A stretch of DNA of 39,482 nt from positions 1 to 39,482 of the forward strand of contig QHYS01000076.1 of assembly GCA_003223325.1 (NCBI GenBank), read 5' to 3'. The notes under the pieces are model-generated. The model ran no database searches and had not been told where the DNA came from. It worked only from the letters and a program-made list of their open reading frames with translations. The stretch comes from Acidobacteriota bacterium. Its GTDB lineage: Bacteria; Acidobacteriota; Terriglobia; Acidiferrales; UBA7541. This document shows positions 17,601 to 26,814 of this stretch, one piece after another. Within the stretch, counting starts at the first letter, position 1. Every line of letters starts with the position of its first letter. The position numbers and the translations under genes were made by a program.

Positions 17601-18500
17601 ATGGATAAACACAGAACTCAGCTCATTCTGGCTATTGCTCTCGTCATCGCGGCTGTGCTGGCGCTCGGTACCTCGATTCATGCCCTGCGCCGGGCGCGCC
17701 AGGTTTCGTCGGCAGGCGGCGCTTCCGCGGACAAGGCCAATATTATCCGCTTTGCCAAGGATCCCGAAATGGCGCCCCCATTTTTGCTCCACGATATCAA
17801 CGGCGGGATCGTCTCCACGGCAGACTGGAAGGGCAAAGTTGTGATCCTGAATTTCTGGGCCACCTGGTGTCCTCCTTGCCGCGAAGAGATTCCCGAACTC
17901 GTGAAGCTCCAAGCTATGTACAGGGACAAACTGCAGGTGATCGGCATCTCGGAAGATGACGATGGGCCCCCGAAGGTGCAGCAGTTCGTGAAGATGTACA
18001 GGATGAATTACCCCATCGTAATGGCCACCAAGGAACTCATCGACAATTACGGCGGCGTTCCCGCGCTGCCCACTTCGTTCGTTATCGACCCGCAGGGCCG
18101 CGTGATGACCAAGCACACTGGCCTCTACGAATATGAGGTTTACGAACGCGAAGTCCGCGTGCTCGCGGGCCTTCCCGTGGATGCGCGTATCGAAACCTTC
18201 GCTGACACCGGGCAGATCTTCCTCAAGAACGCTGCGAATGCCACCGAGCTTCCCGACGTCGATCTCTCCGGACTTACCGCGGCTCAGAAAAAGGAAGCCC
18301 TGCATCGGCTCAATGCGGAAGGCTGCACGTGCGGGTGTACGTTGACGATGGCGCAGTGCCGCATCAACGACTCTTCTTGCCCCGTCAGCAAAGGCGCCGC
18401 GAATGACGTCGTGAAGCGCGTCCGTGCCGGCCAGCCCGAACCCGAAGCACCGCCAGCCGCGCAGCAACCTGGGGCCCGCCCGCAACTTCAGCAGCCTTAA
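17601..18500 (+). CDS. TlpA-like thioredoxin with Cys-rich C-terminal extension
   Basis: The 299-residue protein has an N-terminal membrane anchor (about 8-27). The thioredoxin fold carries WCPPC at 89-93, after VVILNFWAT, and the cis-Pro segment ALPTSFVIDP at 156-164. It is a membrane-tethered thiol:disulfide reductant facing the periplasm. After the fold an extra segment (242-260) reads CTCGCTLTMAQCRINDSSC, five Cys in 19 residues, then a Pro/Gln-rich tail. The extension may be a metal-binding or redox-relay element. ATG 17601 or GTG 17589 could be the start, since both ribosome sites are weak. Confidence 0.85.
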   Translation: MDKHRTQLILAIALVIAAVLALGTSIHALRRARQVSSAGGASADKANIIRFAKDPEMAPPFLLHDINGGIVSTADWKGKVVILNFWATWCPPCREEIPELVKLQAMYRDKLQVIGISEDDDGPPKVQQFVKMYRMNYPIVMATKELIDNYGGVPALPTSFVIDPQGRVMTKHTGLYEYEVYEREVRVLAGLPVDARIETFADTGQIFLKNAANATELPDVDLSGLTAAQKKEALHRLNAEGCTCGCTLTMAQCRINDSSCPVSKGAANDVVKRVRAGQPEPEAPPAAQQPGARPQLQQP

Positions 18501-18777
18501 TCCGCAAGCCCCAAGACGTGAAGAAAGCTGTGCCCTTGGCGTCGCCCCACCTAGTCTTTGTCTTTCTTGCCGTACACAGAGCCCTGCTGCAGGAACTTCC
18601 GGCAAAGCGCGATGTTTATCTGTGGGCGGGTCATTTTCATCGAGCTTTGACGGCGGCCCGCGATTATCTGCGGAGATCCTCAAGGCTTTAGGTTAGGCAA
18701 TTTCGGAATCCCGATGAGCATAGACAGCTACTCCTCCCACGATCAATCCTGACCCTTCGCGAGAGCGACGAGGTTCG

Positions 18778-18991
18778 CTATCCCGTTGGGCCGCTTGGCC
18801 GCCACGTAAACCCGACGGTCAAACCGATCAGCAATCCCACAGTGCTGCCGAGCAAGAGCCCCGAAACGCCCGGCGTCAGCGCAAACCCGAAGAAGATTAG
18901 CTCTGGCACGTTCAAGTGGGAGAGAGCAACTGTAACCCCAGGCTGCTCCGAGCACGAGACCTCCAATCGTTGCCCTAACAGTTTGGGACAT
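18778..18991 (-). pseudogene. Small membrane protein, frameshifted in a G run
   Basis: Frame 1 from the ATG at 18991 gives MSQTVRATIGGLVLGAAWG. Frame 2 takes over at the next residue with VTVALSHLNVPELIFFGFAL and a Gly-rich second helix (GLLLGSTVGLLIGLTVGF) to the stop at 18778. One extra G in the TGGGGTT run would join both into a 70-residue, two- to three-span protein. It could be a sequencing error. I do not recognise the family. Confidence 0.5.
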
Positions 18992-19229
18992 TCAGTATCC
19001 CTTTCGGACTCTTTTTTTTAGAACAACTCAGGACCCACCGGCGGATTATAAAGTGCGCAAGGCCACTACTCGCTCCTAATTGCTAGGACAATCCCTAAGA
19101 AGAACGCCCAAAGACATTTGAGCGCGCACTTCGTGTCATGTTGAGTGTCTTACGCAGATGGTGGGTAAACCAGGGTAAAAGGTAGGTCTGGAACTCTTTC
19201 GTGTGTCCCGAAACCGTTCTGCCACGCGA

Positions 19230-19352
19230 AGCGTGGCCCATGATGAAGAGGAAAATGAAGAACAGGATTTTCGCGATTCCCGCGGCCGCCGAAGCAATCA
19301 CGCCAAATCCTAGTAACCCGCCGATCACGGCGATAACCAAGAAGCCCTGGAA
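19230..19352 (-). pseudogene. DUF1328-like membrane segment, remnant
   Basis: [20 protein letters not shown] followed by [15 protein letters not shown] is the characteristic DUF1328 core (two short helices with LLGF and GIAKILFF). The natural start (MLxWA...) is not present. The frame reaches upstream to 19439 through unrelated sequence, and the C-terminus runs on into non-family residues. It is either a decayed gene or one whose start has been replaced. Confidence 0.5.
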
Positions 19353-19658
19353 AGCTTTGTCCGACAGCAGGCAGTTGGTTGATCGTTGACCTTGATGAGT
19401 AAAACGCATTGCTACGTTCACCATAGCCTCGGCTCCCAATACGCCAAACGCGGTAAATCAATTCGGAGCGACCCCCTGGCTTTCTGGTTGACTCGCTTAC
19501 GGTTGGGAGAAGTTCGCAGACCGCGCGGCCCTGCACTTGCTCGTCCGCTCGAAGTGGCGTCTTCGAGCCACAAAATCCACAATTATTCACAGGCCAATTG
19601 CTTGTGTCGCGTCGGCGCGACTAAGATCATCGGCAGACAAATGCTGAGGGAGGTGACT

Positions 19659-19823
19659 ATGCCCTACTACGAGTACCTCTGCCAAGACTGCAACAAGAAG
19701 TTCTCTCTGGCGTTGACCGTTGCTGAACACGATAAAGGAAAGATCAAGTGTCCGAAATGTGGCAGCTCCAAACTGGAACAGCAGTGGGCCGCTTTCTACG
19801 CGACAACCTCGAAGAAAAGTTAG
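19659..19823 (+). CDS. FmdB-family zinc ribbon protein
   Basis: The 54-residue protein begins MPYYEYLCQDCNKKF and has the second Cys pair KCPKCGSSKLEQQW, which gives a CxxC...CxxC zinc ribbon of the FmdB/CxxC_CXXC_SSSS type. It was first described as a putative regulator; its molecular function is unclear. The ATG at 19659 follows GAGGGAGGTGA. The frame opens far upstream, but this start is where the family starts. Its transcript runs directly into the TTAG repeat. Confidence 0.85.
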   Translation: MPYYEYLCQDCNKKFSLALTVAEHDKGKIKCPKCGSSKLEQQWAAFYATTSKKS

Positions 19824-19837
19824 TGGGATCTTCGCGG

Positions 19838-20816
<979 letters not shown>

Positions 20817-21181
20817 AGGCCCCCGCGCGCTTATCTATTCTGGCACGGGCGGCTTGTCAGGCCATAGTACTCAGGCCGTTGAATGCCCGATTAGTTATTG
20901 CCACCGCCGCGCGGTGCCGCCCGTCGATGAAGACCCTGTCAAGAAAAGACTCACCTTTGCAGAACGTGCCCGACAGACTAAAAACGCTATACTTGCGCCA
21001 TGCTTCCATGCGCGTGCACCTTGGATAGACTCACTTGAATCAATGCAGCACTGAAGGGAAACAGCAAGATCCTTGCACGGGGACGCCTATAACCAAGAAG
21101 GTTCCGACTTCACCGAACAGGGGGATTCTCGTGGGCCGCTCGGGCGCGGATTGCTTCTCAAGCGCGGCTACAAACGAGTAA
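20817..21181. other. Intergenic stretch, nothing recognised
   Basis: It contains the upstream region of the diguanylate cyclase. I see no convincing coding frame, riboswitch core or terminator. Confidence 0.4.
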
Positions 21182-21328
21182 CTACGCGGCCCTCACGCGC
21201 CTCTTACGCGCGCGCAGGATCGCCGCGGTCTGACTCTTGGCGTTAACGGCGGCACGACGCAGAAGTTCCTCGAACTCACGATCTTTTGCGGAAATCCTGC
21301 GGCCGATGGTCTTGTGCTGGGCGGTCAT
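21182..21328 (-). CDS. Small basic protein, unknown
   Basis: The product has 48 residues, helical and strongly basic at its end (KDREFEELLRRAAVNAKSQT then AAILRARKRRVRAA). GAGGT lies about 9 nt before the ATG at 21328. It may be a nucleic-acid-binding small protein, but I recognise no family. Confidence 0.4.
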   Translation of the reverse strand: MTAQHKTIGRRISAKDREFEELLRRAAVNAKSQTAAILRARKRRVRAA

Positions 21329-21647
21329 ACTTACCTCACTCTTCCAGGCCGTGGTGATAAGGGTAAACCTGGATGCCCCGGCCCGGTACACCCCCCGAAT
21401 AGGCCAACAAAGTAACGATTTCTCTCTTTATTGTCAATAATTTTCGGTTCTTTTCGGTTGGGGAAACCGTAGGGCGCCCAAGGGAGCCTAACGGCGCCAA
21501 CCTCGATCTGCTGCACATCAACACTTTTCCTACATTTTCCACAGGATTGCCGTTTTTCCACCGCATCGCGTCCGATGACCCTTCAATTCGCCTTGATTTT
21601 GGGTGGTAGCGCACCAATCATTGCTGCCGTAACAGGCGGAGCTTGAC
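21329..21647. other. AT-richer intergenic stretch
   Basis: It contains a tandem 10-mer (TTTTCGGTTC TTTTCGGTTG, about 21438) and one sequence matching the loose DnaA-box pattern (TTTTCCACA near 21535). I see no cluster of such boxes and no gene. Confidence 0.35.
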
Positions 21648-21971
21648 ATGACCGTCCGACTCTCCCAGCAGTTGGAGCAGGTACAGAACGAACTCGCCCG
21701 CAAACTCGGGGAGGCCGAACGCATCGGAGATTGCCTCGTGGAACTGGGCGTGCGACTTCAGCAAGAACCCTGGAAATGGTCGCTCGGCTGGGCGGAAAGC
21801 GCCTTCCCTGTTTCCGACTCGATTTCTTCAGTCGATGCCGAGATTGTTGAGTCGCTCGACCGCAATCGTCTCGAGTGGCTGCTCGAAGATATTCGCATAT
21901 TGAAGCGACGCGAGGCAGAATTGAAGCGCCTTGACGATGCCTCTAGCCGCTCATCGCGCCAGCTTGCGTGA
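21648..21971 (+). CDS. Coiled-coil protein, unknown
   Basis: The 107-residue product is mostly heptad-like helix: LSQQLEQVQNELARKLGEAE at the start and LLEDIRILKRREAELKRLDD near the end, with a central WKWSLGWAES turn. GGAG precedes the ATG at 21648. I do not recognise a family. It lies upstream of the Cys-ORF unit but has its own stop 75 nt before that unit's promoter. Confidence 0.55.
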   Translation: MTVRLSQQLEQVQNELARKLGEAERIGDCLVELGVRLQQEPWKWSLGWAESAFPVSDSISSVDAEIVESLDRNRLEWLLEDIRILKRREAELKRLDDASSRSSRQLA

Positions 21972-22046
21972 CGCGATGCTAGCTGAGCCAAGCCCCGGGG
22001 CGATTTGATCCTACGCGCCGCCACACGCTCCACACGCCGCCACCGC

Positions 22047-22075
22047 TTGACCGACGAAGGTATCTTGGCTAGCAT
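22047..22075 (+). promoter_or_regulatory. Sigma-70-type promoter placing the start site on an ATG
   Basis: TTGACC (22047-22052) and TAGCAT (22070-22075) are separated by exactly 17 bp. Six bases follow the -10, and the seventh is the A of the ATG at 22082. Transcription would therefore begin at or next to that codon, giving a leaderless mRNA. Confidence 0.55.
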
Positions 22076-22081
22076 ACCCGC

Positions 22082-22174
22082 ATGATCCATCGCGCCTGCA
22101 CTTGCTGTTACGACGGTTGCTGTCGCGCCTGTTGTCGCAACAGCATGCCAGTATGCAGGTGCGTTTCTAAGTAA
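22082..22174 (+). CDS. Leaderless Cys-rich 30-residue ORF, candidate attenuator leader peptide
   Basis: The frame codes for 30 residues, nine of them Cys: CTCCYDGCCRACC in the centre and CRC near the end. No Shine-Dalgarno sequence precedes it, which fits the promoter that starts transcription on the ATG. An intrinsic terminator follows 30 nt after the TAA, then a small membrane protein and a putative sulfate exporter. Ribosome pausing at Cys codons when Cys-tRNA is scarce could control read-through. From memory, leaderless poly-Cys short ORFs act as cysteine attenuators in mycobacteria; none is known to me here. Alternatives are a metallothionein-like micropeptide or a chance ORF. Confidence 0.5.
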   Translation: MIHRACTCCYDGCCRACCRNSMPVCRCVSK

Positions 22175-22203
22175 CCGCAAGCAATCGCTACCGAAAGAAA
22201 CGC

Positions 22204-22240
22204 CCGCTCGCTGGCACCAAAACCAGCGAGCGGTTTTTTT
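22204..22240 (+). terminator. Perfect intrinsic terminator, likely conditional (attenuator)
   Basis: CCGCTCGCTGG and CCAGCGAGCGG form an 11-bp perfect stem with an 8-nt loop and seven T. Only 16 nt lie between the T run and the next ATG, and these hold its ribosome site, so no separate promoter fits in between. GCGTTTCT inside the leader ORF (22161-22168) can pair with AGAAACGC (22196-22203), directly abutting the terminator stem. Confidence 0.85.
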
Positions 22241-22256
22241 AGTAGAAGGGCAAAAT

Positions 22257-22427
22257 ATGGCACATGGACCTCAGCACGAACTCGTTTCCGACGAAGCGCG
22301 AACTCTCGCGCATAAAGCCAAGCAGGGATCCGCCTGGCCTATCTCGCTGGATGCCTGGGCCGTGGCGATCGCGCTGGCGCTGACGGCGCTGGTTTGGGTC
22401 GGCTGGATCAAGCGCATCCCGTGGTAA
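22257..22427 (+). CDS. Small membrane protein upstream of the YeiH-type transporter
   Basis: The frame encodes 56 residues. A polar N-terminus (MAHGPQHELVSDEARTLAHK) leads to a single helix (LDAWAVAIALALTALVWVG) and a short tail KRIPW. GAAGGG lies 7 nt before the ATG. It is likely a partner or stabiliser of the transporter 85 nt downstream; I have no family name for it. It can be reached only by read-through of the terminator just upstream. Confidence 0.65.
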   Translation: MAHGPQHELVSDEARTLAHKAKQGSAWPISLDAWAVAIALALTALVWVGWIKRIPW

Positions 22428-22440
22428 CAGAATCACGCGT

Positions 22441-22485
22441 GTCATTCTGAGGTCGCCGGGGCGACCGAGGAATCTCTCTTTTTTT
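22441..22485 (+). repeat. Dispersed imperfect palindromic repeat, copy 4
   Basis: GTCATTCTGA, the perfect inverted repeat GGTCGCC-GG-GGCGACC, then GAGGAATCTCTC. It sits between the small membrane protein and the transporter gene. Confidence 0.65.
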
Positions 22486-22511
22486 AGAAGGACTAACTAA
22501 GGAGCAATGAC

Positions 22512-23594
22512 GTGGCCACATCCGTAGCAATACCGGCGCCCTTCTCGGACAATCTCTTCAAGCGCCTGGCCCGACTCATCCCAGGCCTTTTTCTGCTGAT
22601 CGCTGTAGGCTACGCCGGAAAATTCGTAGAGCAGTCGATTGCGCGTTACGGCAAAGCGTACCACCTCACTCTGCCGAATATCGAATACGTCCTATGGGCC
22701 ATTCTCATCGGCCTCGTGATCTCGAATACCGTGGGCATTCCCGCAGCTTTCCGTCCGGGCCTCGCCACGTATGAATTCTGGCTCAAGGCGGGCATCGTCT
22801 TGCTCGGGTCGCGCTTCATCCTCGGGGACGTGCTCAAGCTCGGCGGCGTGAGCTTGGTTCTGGTGGTCATTGAAATCAGCATCTCGCTGCTCTTCATGAC
22901 CGCGCTCGGCCGCGCCTTCGGGCTCACTCCGAAGCTTACTTCCCTGCTGGCCATCGGCTCATCGATCTGCGGCGTCTCCGCCATCATCGCCGCCGAAGGC
23001 GCCATCGAAGCCGATGAAGAAGACACGTCCTACGCTATCGCCGCTGTGCTCGCGCTGGGCGCCGTCGCGCTCTTCACATTTCCGCTCATCGGGCATTGGT
23101 TGGGCATGAGCGACACGAGCTATGGACTGTGGGCCGGCCTCGGCGTCGACAACACCGCCGAAGCTACTGCTGCGGGCGCGCTTTACTCCGATGCCGCGGG
23201 CAAAGTTGCCGTTCTGGCTAAGACGGCGCGCAACGCCATGATCGGCTTTGTCGTGCTGGGCTACGCCATTTATTGGGCGCGCAAACAGGGCACGGCGGGC
23301 GTCGGCAATAAGGCCGCCTTCCTGTGGAGGAAGTTCCCCAAATTCGTGCTCGGCTTTTTGTTGATCTCCGCCTTGGCCACGGCAAAATTTTTCGACGGCG
23401 GCCAGCTCACCAGCCTCGCCAACCTCTCACGCTGGGCCTTCCTGCTGACGTTTGCCGGCGTGGGCCTGCGTACGAATATCGGCGAAATGCGCAAGCAAGG
23501 TTTGCGGCCGTTTCTCGTCGGCGCCATCGGCGAAGTCGCGGTCGCCCTGCTCACGCTCGGCCTCGTCCTCGGCGCCGCCCGCTTCCTGCATTAG
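22512..23594 (+). CDS. YeiH-family putative sulfate exporter
   Basis: The 360-residue, about ten-helix membrane protein belongs to the YeiH / Cons_hypoth698 family (PF03601). Family-typical parts are [74 protein letters not shown] and [17 protein letters not shown]. Members are annotated as putative sulfate export transporters, but direct evidence is thin. GTG 22512 follows AAGGAG at 8 nt; an ATG just before it runs into a stop. It shares a unit with the small membrane protein and, by inference, with the Cys-rich leader. No lesions are seen. Confidence 0.9.
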   Translation: MATSVAIPAPFSDNLFKRLARLIPGLFLLIAVGYAGKFVEQSIARYGKAYHLTLPNIEYVLWAILIGLVISNTVGIPAAFRPGLATYEFWLKAGIVLLGSRFILGDVLKLGGVSLVLVVIEISISLLFMTALGRAFGLTPKLTSLLAIGSSICGVSAIIAAEGAIEADEEDTSYAIAAVLALGAVALFTFPLIGHWLGMSDTSYGLWAGLGVDNTAEATAAGALYSDAAGKVAVLAKTARNAMIGFVVLGYAIYWARKQGTAGVGNKAAFLWRKFPKFVLGFLLISALATAKFFDGGQLTSLANLSRWAFLLTFAGVGLRTNIGEMRKQGLRPFLVGAIGEVAVALLTLGLVLGAARFLH

Positions 23595-23664
23595 GGCATC
23601 ACAAGTCCGAAGCGCGAGAGTGGCAATCTTGACTTGGCGACCGCCTTAGGCAGAATGCGCCCAG

Positions 23665-24288
23665 GTGTATGAATGCCTCGCCTTCGACGTTGGTGGGGAC
23701 TTGCTCGTTCAGAGCACTTCGCTGACTCAAGATTACGTTCAGGCGACTCTCGGACATGGGTTTCGGATTTGGTGGGCGTTCTGGTGGAGGAATACGCTGC
23801 TGTCCGTGAGTATCTTCAGGACCTTCTTTCAATCCTCACTAATCCGAGAACTGGTTCCTTGCGATTTCAAGTCCTCTTTGCGGTTATGCTACTGCGATTT
23901 TCATCGTCCATCGCGTCTTCCGCAAGAAATTTCGAGGATTCCGCGTAACTCTCGTTTCAACTCAGTCTGAAGACTCCGACCGACAAGTGAAGCAAACGTT
24001 TCGGCGTACCTTCCGAATCTGGTGGGTCTTTACTTGGCGTAGCATTGTTTACGGCCTCCCCTTAGGCTGAGTAACAAGCATTCCGTTCGGATTCGTAACC
24101 GGGCAGTTACAGCCGTCTCTCTGGCAGCAGGTCAAATAATTCTCGAGGTCATCCGCTTTGCCCTTTCGGCGGCGGTTGGTCTTTTCACAATCTACTCAAA
24201 CATTGTCGATGAAGAAATTACTGGCTTCCGGGTTACTTTGGCCTCACGAGAACCGACCGACGCCACAGGCCGCATTGGGCCTGCCTGA
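23665..24288 (+). pseudogene. Membrane protein with two tandem copies of an unnamed domain, frameshifted
   Basis: Copy 1 starts near 23740 (ATLGHGFRIWWAFWWRNTLL) and ends in another frame with FRKKFRGFRVTLVSTQ. Copy 2 begins at about 23985 (VKQTFRRTFRIWWVFTWRSI) and ends DEEITGFRVTLASREP in a third frame. Each copy thus runs from an FRIWWxFxWR motif through hydrophobic helices to GFRVTLxS. At least two frame changes and one in-frame stop (24068-24070) break it. I do not recognise the family. It is either a duplicated decaying gene or two small genes fused by decay. Confidence 0.5.
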
Positions 24289-24555
24289 GACATCCGCACC
24301 CGGTGCCCTCCCTGGTTGTCGGGGCTCCCCTCTCCGGTGTAGACTCCCGCTTATAGAAATTCGGCAAGAGTGCGAAGAGCGTACCGCATGTGGTCCTCAA
24401 GACGCGCCGCTTTTGCGTGTGTTGGGATGAAATCGGGGTCTCCGCCGAGCGCCGGTTTTTGCGCATGGTGGGGTGGATCGAGGGAGACACTTTTCGCACT
24501 CGCCTTAGCCTTGGCACTTATGGGCCGATAGGCCCTTGGCATTGAGGAGGATCAG

Positions 24556-25488
24556 ATGAAGCGATGGTTCATGACTTTGCTGCTTACCGTTGTCATCGCA
24601 GCTGGCGTCCTCGCCGCGCTTAGTACTCGGCGTGCAGCCGCCGCCGACGATGAAGTCATCACCGCCGATCGCGCGGTTACGGCCGCCTTCGAGAAAGGCG
24701 ATAAAGCAATGATCAATAAGTTGGTCGATCCGGAATTTACCTGGATTGATACTGACGGAATGATGTGGCCGCTGCGCGAAGCGCTGGAATCTCACGTCAA
24801 GCCGCTTGTGCCCAGCACTGGCGATATCAAAGTGACCGAGCACAAATACGGTAACGTCGTCTGGATCCAGGATAATCTCGGCAAAGACTATGTCGCCCAC
24901 ACCTGGGTGAAGCGCGATAAGGGCGGATGGAAGCTGCTGCAAACCTCGGAAATTTCGGTGCACCCGCGCGACTATACGGCCGTGCGGCCAAACTACGCCG
25001 TGCCCTGCATCAATCCTTGCGAATACGTGCCCTACAAGCCGCAGACGGAAAACGAAAAGGCTTCATTAGCCGCCTGGATGGAACAGGAATCCGGTAAGCC
25101 CGGCATGTGGGCCAAGCATATTGCCGATAATTACGATCAGCGCGCTGTGAGCAGCTACGGTGGGCCGCGGGGACCGAAGTCTCAAATGGTCGCCGCAATC
25201 GCCAAAGCACAAGAGGAAGTCGCCGCGAAGCATCAGCCCGAAGTCGCCACGGTCCCGTTCCTGTGGTCACGCTGGTGGGATTACGGCACTGCCGTAGTGA
25301 TGATCTCGGTGCAGCCTACCTACGGCGAGCGTGCCTACTGGGCCAGCCGTGTTTTTGCGCCGCTTAATGGCACGTGGATGATGATGGAGAGCTATCACAA
25401 CTACATCGATGCCGCTCCGGTCATGACGGCCGTGCCGCTCGATCAATCCAAGGACCCCAAGGGCCTGAAGATGATCAGCCAGAAGTGA
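24556..25488 (+). CDS. Exported NTF2-like (DUF4440-type) protein
   Basis: The 310-residue protein has a signal peptide cleaved near AAA-DDE. The first half is an NTF2/SnoaL-like fold: DRAVTAAFEKGDKAMINKLV, FTWIDTDG, VVWIQDNLGKDYVAHTWVKR and GGWKLLQTSEI. The second half looks like a partial repeat of such a fold (ISVQPTYGERAYWASRVF ... NGTWMMMESYHNY). Ligand and role are unknown. ATG 24556 has a strong GAGGAGG. The 300 nt upstream hold an open frame ending exactly at the ribosome site, which I cannot assign. Confidence 0.75.
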   Translation: MKRWFMTLLLTVVIAAGVLAALSTRRAAAADDEVITADRAVTAAFEKGDKAMINKLVDPEFTWIDTDGMMWPLREALESHVKPLVPSTGDIKVTEHKYGNVVWIQDNLGKDYVAHTWVKRDKGGWKLLQTSEISVHPRDYTAVRPNYAVPCINPCEYVPYKPQTENEKASLAAWMEQESGKPGMWAKHIADNYDQRAVSSYGGPRGPKSQMVAAIAKAQEEVAAKHQPEVATVPFLWSRWWDYGTAVVMISVQPTYGERAYWASRVFAPLNGTWMMMESYHNYIDAAPVMTAVPLDQSKDPKGLKMISQK

Positions 25489-25516
25489 TCGCGCCGACAG
25501 CGCCTAATCCACTCTC

Positions 25517-25607
25517 GTCATTCTGAGCCGAGCATCCCCATGCTTCTTCCTCGGGAAATCGTGCCTTTACGATTTCCGTCGGGACGCGAAGTGAAAGAAT
25601 CCCTCTG
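25517..25607 (+). repeat. Dispersed imperfect palindromic repeat, copy 5
   Basis: GTCATTCTGAGC, an inserted perfect hairpin GGAAATCGT-GCCTTT-ACGATTTCC, then GTGAAAGAATCCCTC. It lies 3' of the NTF2-like gene. Confidence 0.6.
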
Positions 25608-25696
25608 CGGGCGCCTACCTTCACCTTTGCATTCCGAAGGGTGCGTTTTCGCCGTACGTGCGTCCGCCACCTCTAGGGCGGCATCAGCTTGCAATC

Positions 25697-26683
25697 CTAC
25701 ATCGTGAGCACCGCCCGGAAGCGCGCCTTTCCGTCCACCACGCGCTGATACGCCTTCGCGGCTTCGGCCAGAGGGTACGTTTCGACCATTGTTTTCACTT
25801 TGCCTTGGGCCACGAAGTCGAGCGCTTCGTAAAGATATTCAGGGCCGTTCTGCGAACTTCCAATTACGCGCATGCGTTTCACGAGCAGATCCGTGAGCGA
25901 GACGGAAAGCGGTTCCGCATCGACGCCCATGGTGACGATGCAGCCCTCGGGCCGGAGCCCTTGAATGCTGTCCACCATTGACTTGGTTGAATTGGAGGTG
26001 CTGAGGATGATGTTCGCGCCGCCCGCCGCGGCCAGGCCCTTTCCGTCGCGGACGACTTCATCCGCGCCCAGCTCACGGATCGTCTTGTCTTTATCGGGCG
26101 AGTGGGAAATGGCGATCGTCTTGAATCCGGCGGCCTTCGCGTATTGCACGGCGAGGTGCCCGAGGCCGCCGATGCCGAGCACGGCCACGCGCTCGTGCGG
26201 CTTGGGGTCGGCCGAGCGCAGGCCGCTATACACCGTGTACCCGGCGCAGAAGATCGGAGCCGCCTGTTCGTAGGAAACTTTATCGGGGATCAGGTAAGTA
26301 GCATCCGCAAACATCGGCATGTATTCGGCGTGGCCGCCCTGTAGATGGATTCCCGTGCTCTTCTGATACGGGCAGAACATTCTCTTGCCCCGTTGGCACC
26401 ATTCGCAGCGCCCGCAAGTTTGCTGAACCCACGCCGTACCCACCCGATCTCCTACTTTTCGCGTGGTGACGTCGGGGGCCACGGCGACGATCTCGCCGAC
26501 CGGCTCGTGTCCCAAAATTCGCGGGAATTGGCCAGGAATGTGTCCCAGAGTTTCGTGTACGTCCGTGTAGCAGATGCCGCTTGCGTGCATCTTCACCAGG
26601 ACTTGATTGGGGCCGGGTTGGGGCTGCGGAACGTCTTTGACCTGCCAAGAACCGCTTACAGCGGGTACAACAGCAGCTTGCAT
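25697..26683 (-). CDS. Zinc-dependent alcohol dehydrogenase (AdhP type)
   Basis: The 328-residue MDR enzyme has catalytic zinc ligands Cys38 (GICYTDVH) and His59-Glu60 (GHEPVGE) and the structural zinc set Cys90, 93, 96 and 104 (CGRCEWCQRGKRMFC). The nucleotide-binding loop is GIGGLGHLAVQYAK. It oxidises alcohols or reduces aldehydes with NAD(P). ATG 26683 follows GGGAGGAAG. It lies 131 nt downstream of the TetR gene on the same strand, likely co-transcribed, which suggests induction by an aldehyde, alcohol or electrophile. No lesions are seen. Confidence 0.9.
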   Translation of the reverse strand: MQAAVVPAVSGSWQVKDVPQPQPGPNQVLVKMHASGICYTDVHETLGHIPGQFPRILGHEPVGEIVAVAPDVTTRKVGDRVGTAWVQQTCGRCEWCQRGKRMFCPYQKSTGIHLQGGHAEYMPMFADATYLIPDKVSYEQAAPIFCAGYTVYSGLRSADPKPHERVAVLGIGGLGHLAVQYAKAAGFKTIAISHSPDKDKTIRELGADEVVRDGKGLAAAGGANIILSTSNSTKSMVDSIQGLRPEGCIVTMGVDAEPLSVSLTDLLVKRMRVIGSSQNGPEYLYEALDFVAQGKVKTMVETYPLAEAAKAYQRVVDGKARFRAVLTM

Positions 26684-26814
26684 ATGTCTTCCTCCCATGC
26701 AGGGTCCCCAACGCTCGCCTCCTCAGGCAGAGCGCCTTGTCGCCGTCGGGGTGCTCAAGAGCAATTGGATGCGCCCGCCTTTGGAATCGGCGCACGATTT
26801 TCGTGCGGAGACTC

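Noticed and set aside
21530-21545. TTTTCCACA, matching the loose DnaA-box pattern
   Set aside because: It is single, with no cluster, no dnaA/dnaN neighbours and no AT-rich unwinding element; chance is likely.
22441-22488. GGTCGCC/GGCGACC hairpin plus T run as a terminator between the small membrane protein and YeiH
   Set aside because: Thirteen bases separate the stem from the T run, and the sequence belongs to the dispersed repeat family.
24340-24553. Open plus frame ending right at the ribosome site of the NTF2-like gene
   Set aside because: Composition is plausible but it has no start with a ribosome site and no family resemblance; a competing antisense frame also exists.
25554-25577. 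Perfect hairpin GGAAATCGT / ACGATTTCC as terminator of the NTF2-like gene
   Set aside because: No T run follows; it is better explained as the variable centre of repeat copy 5.
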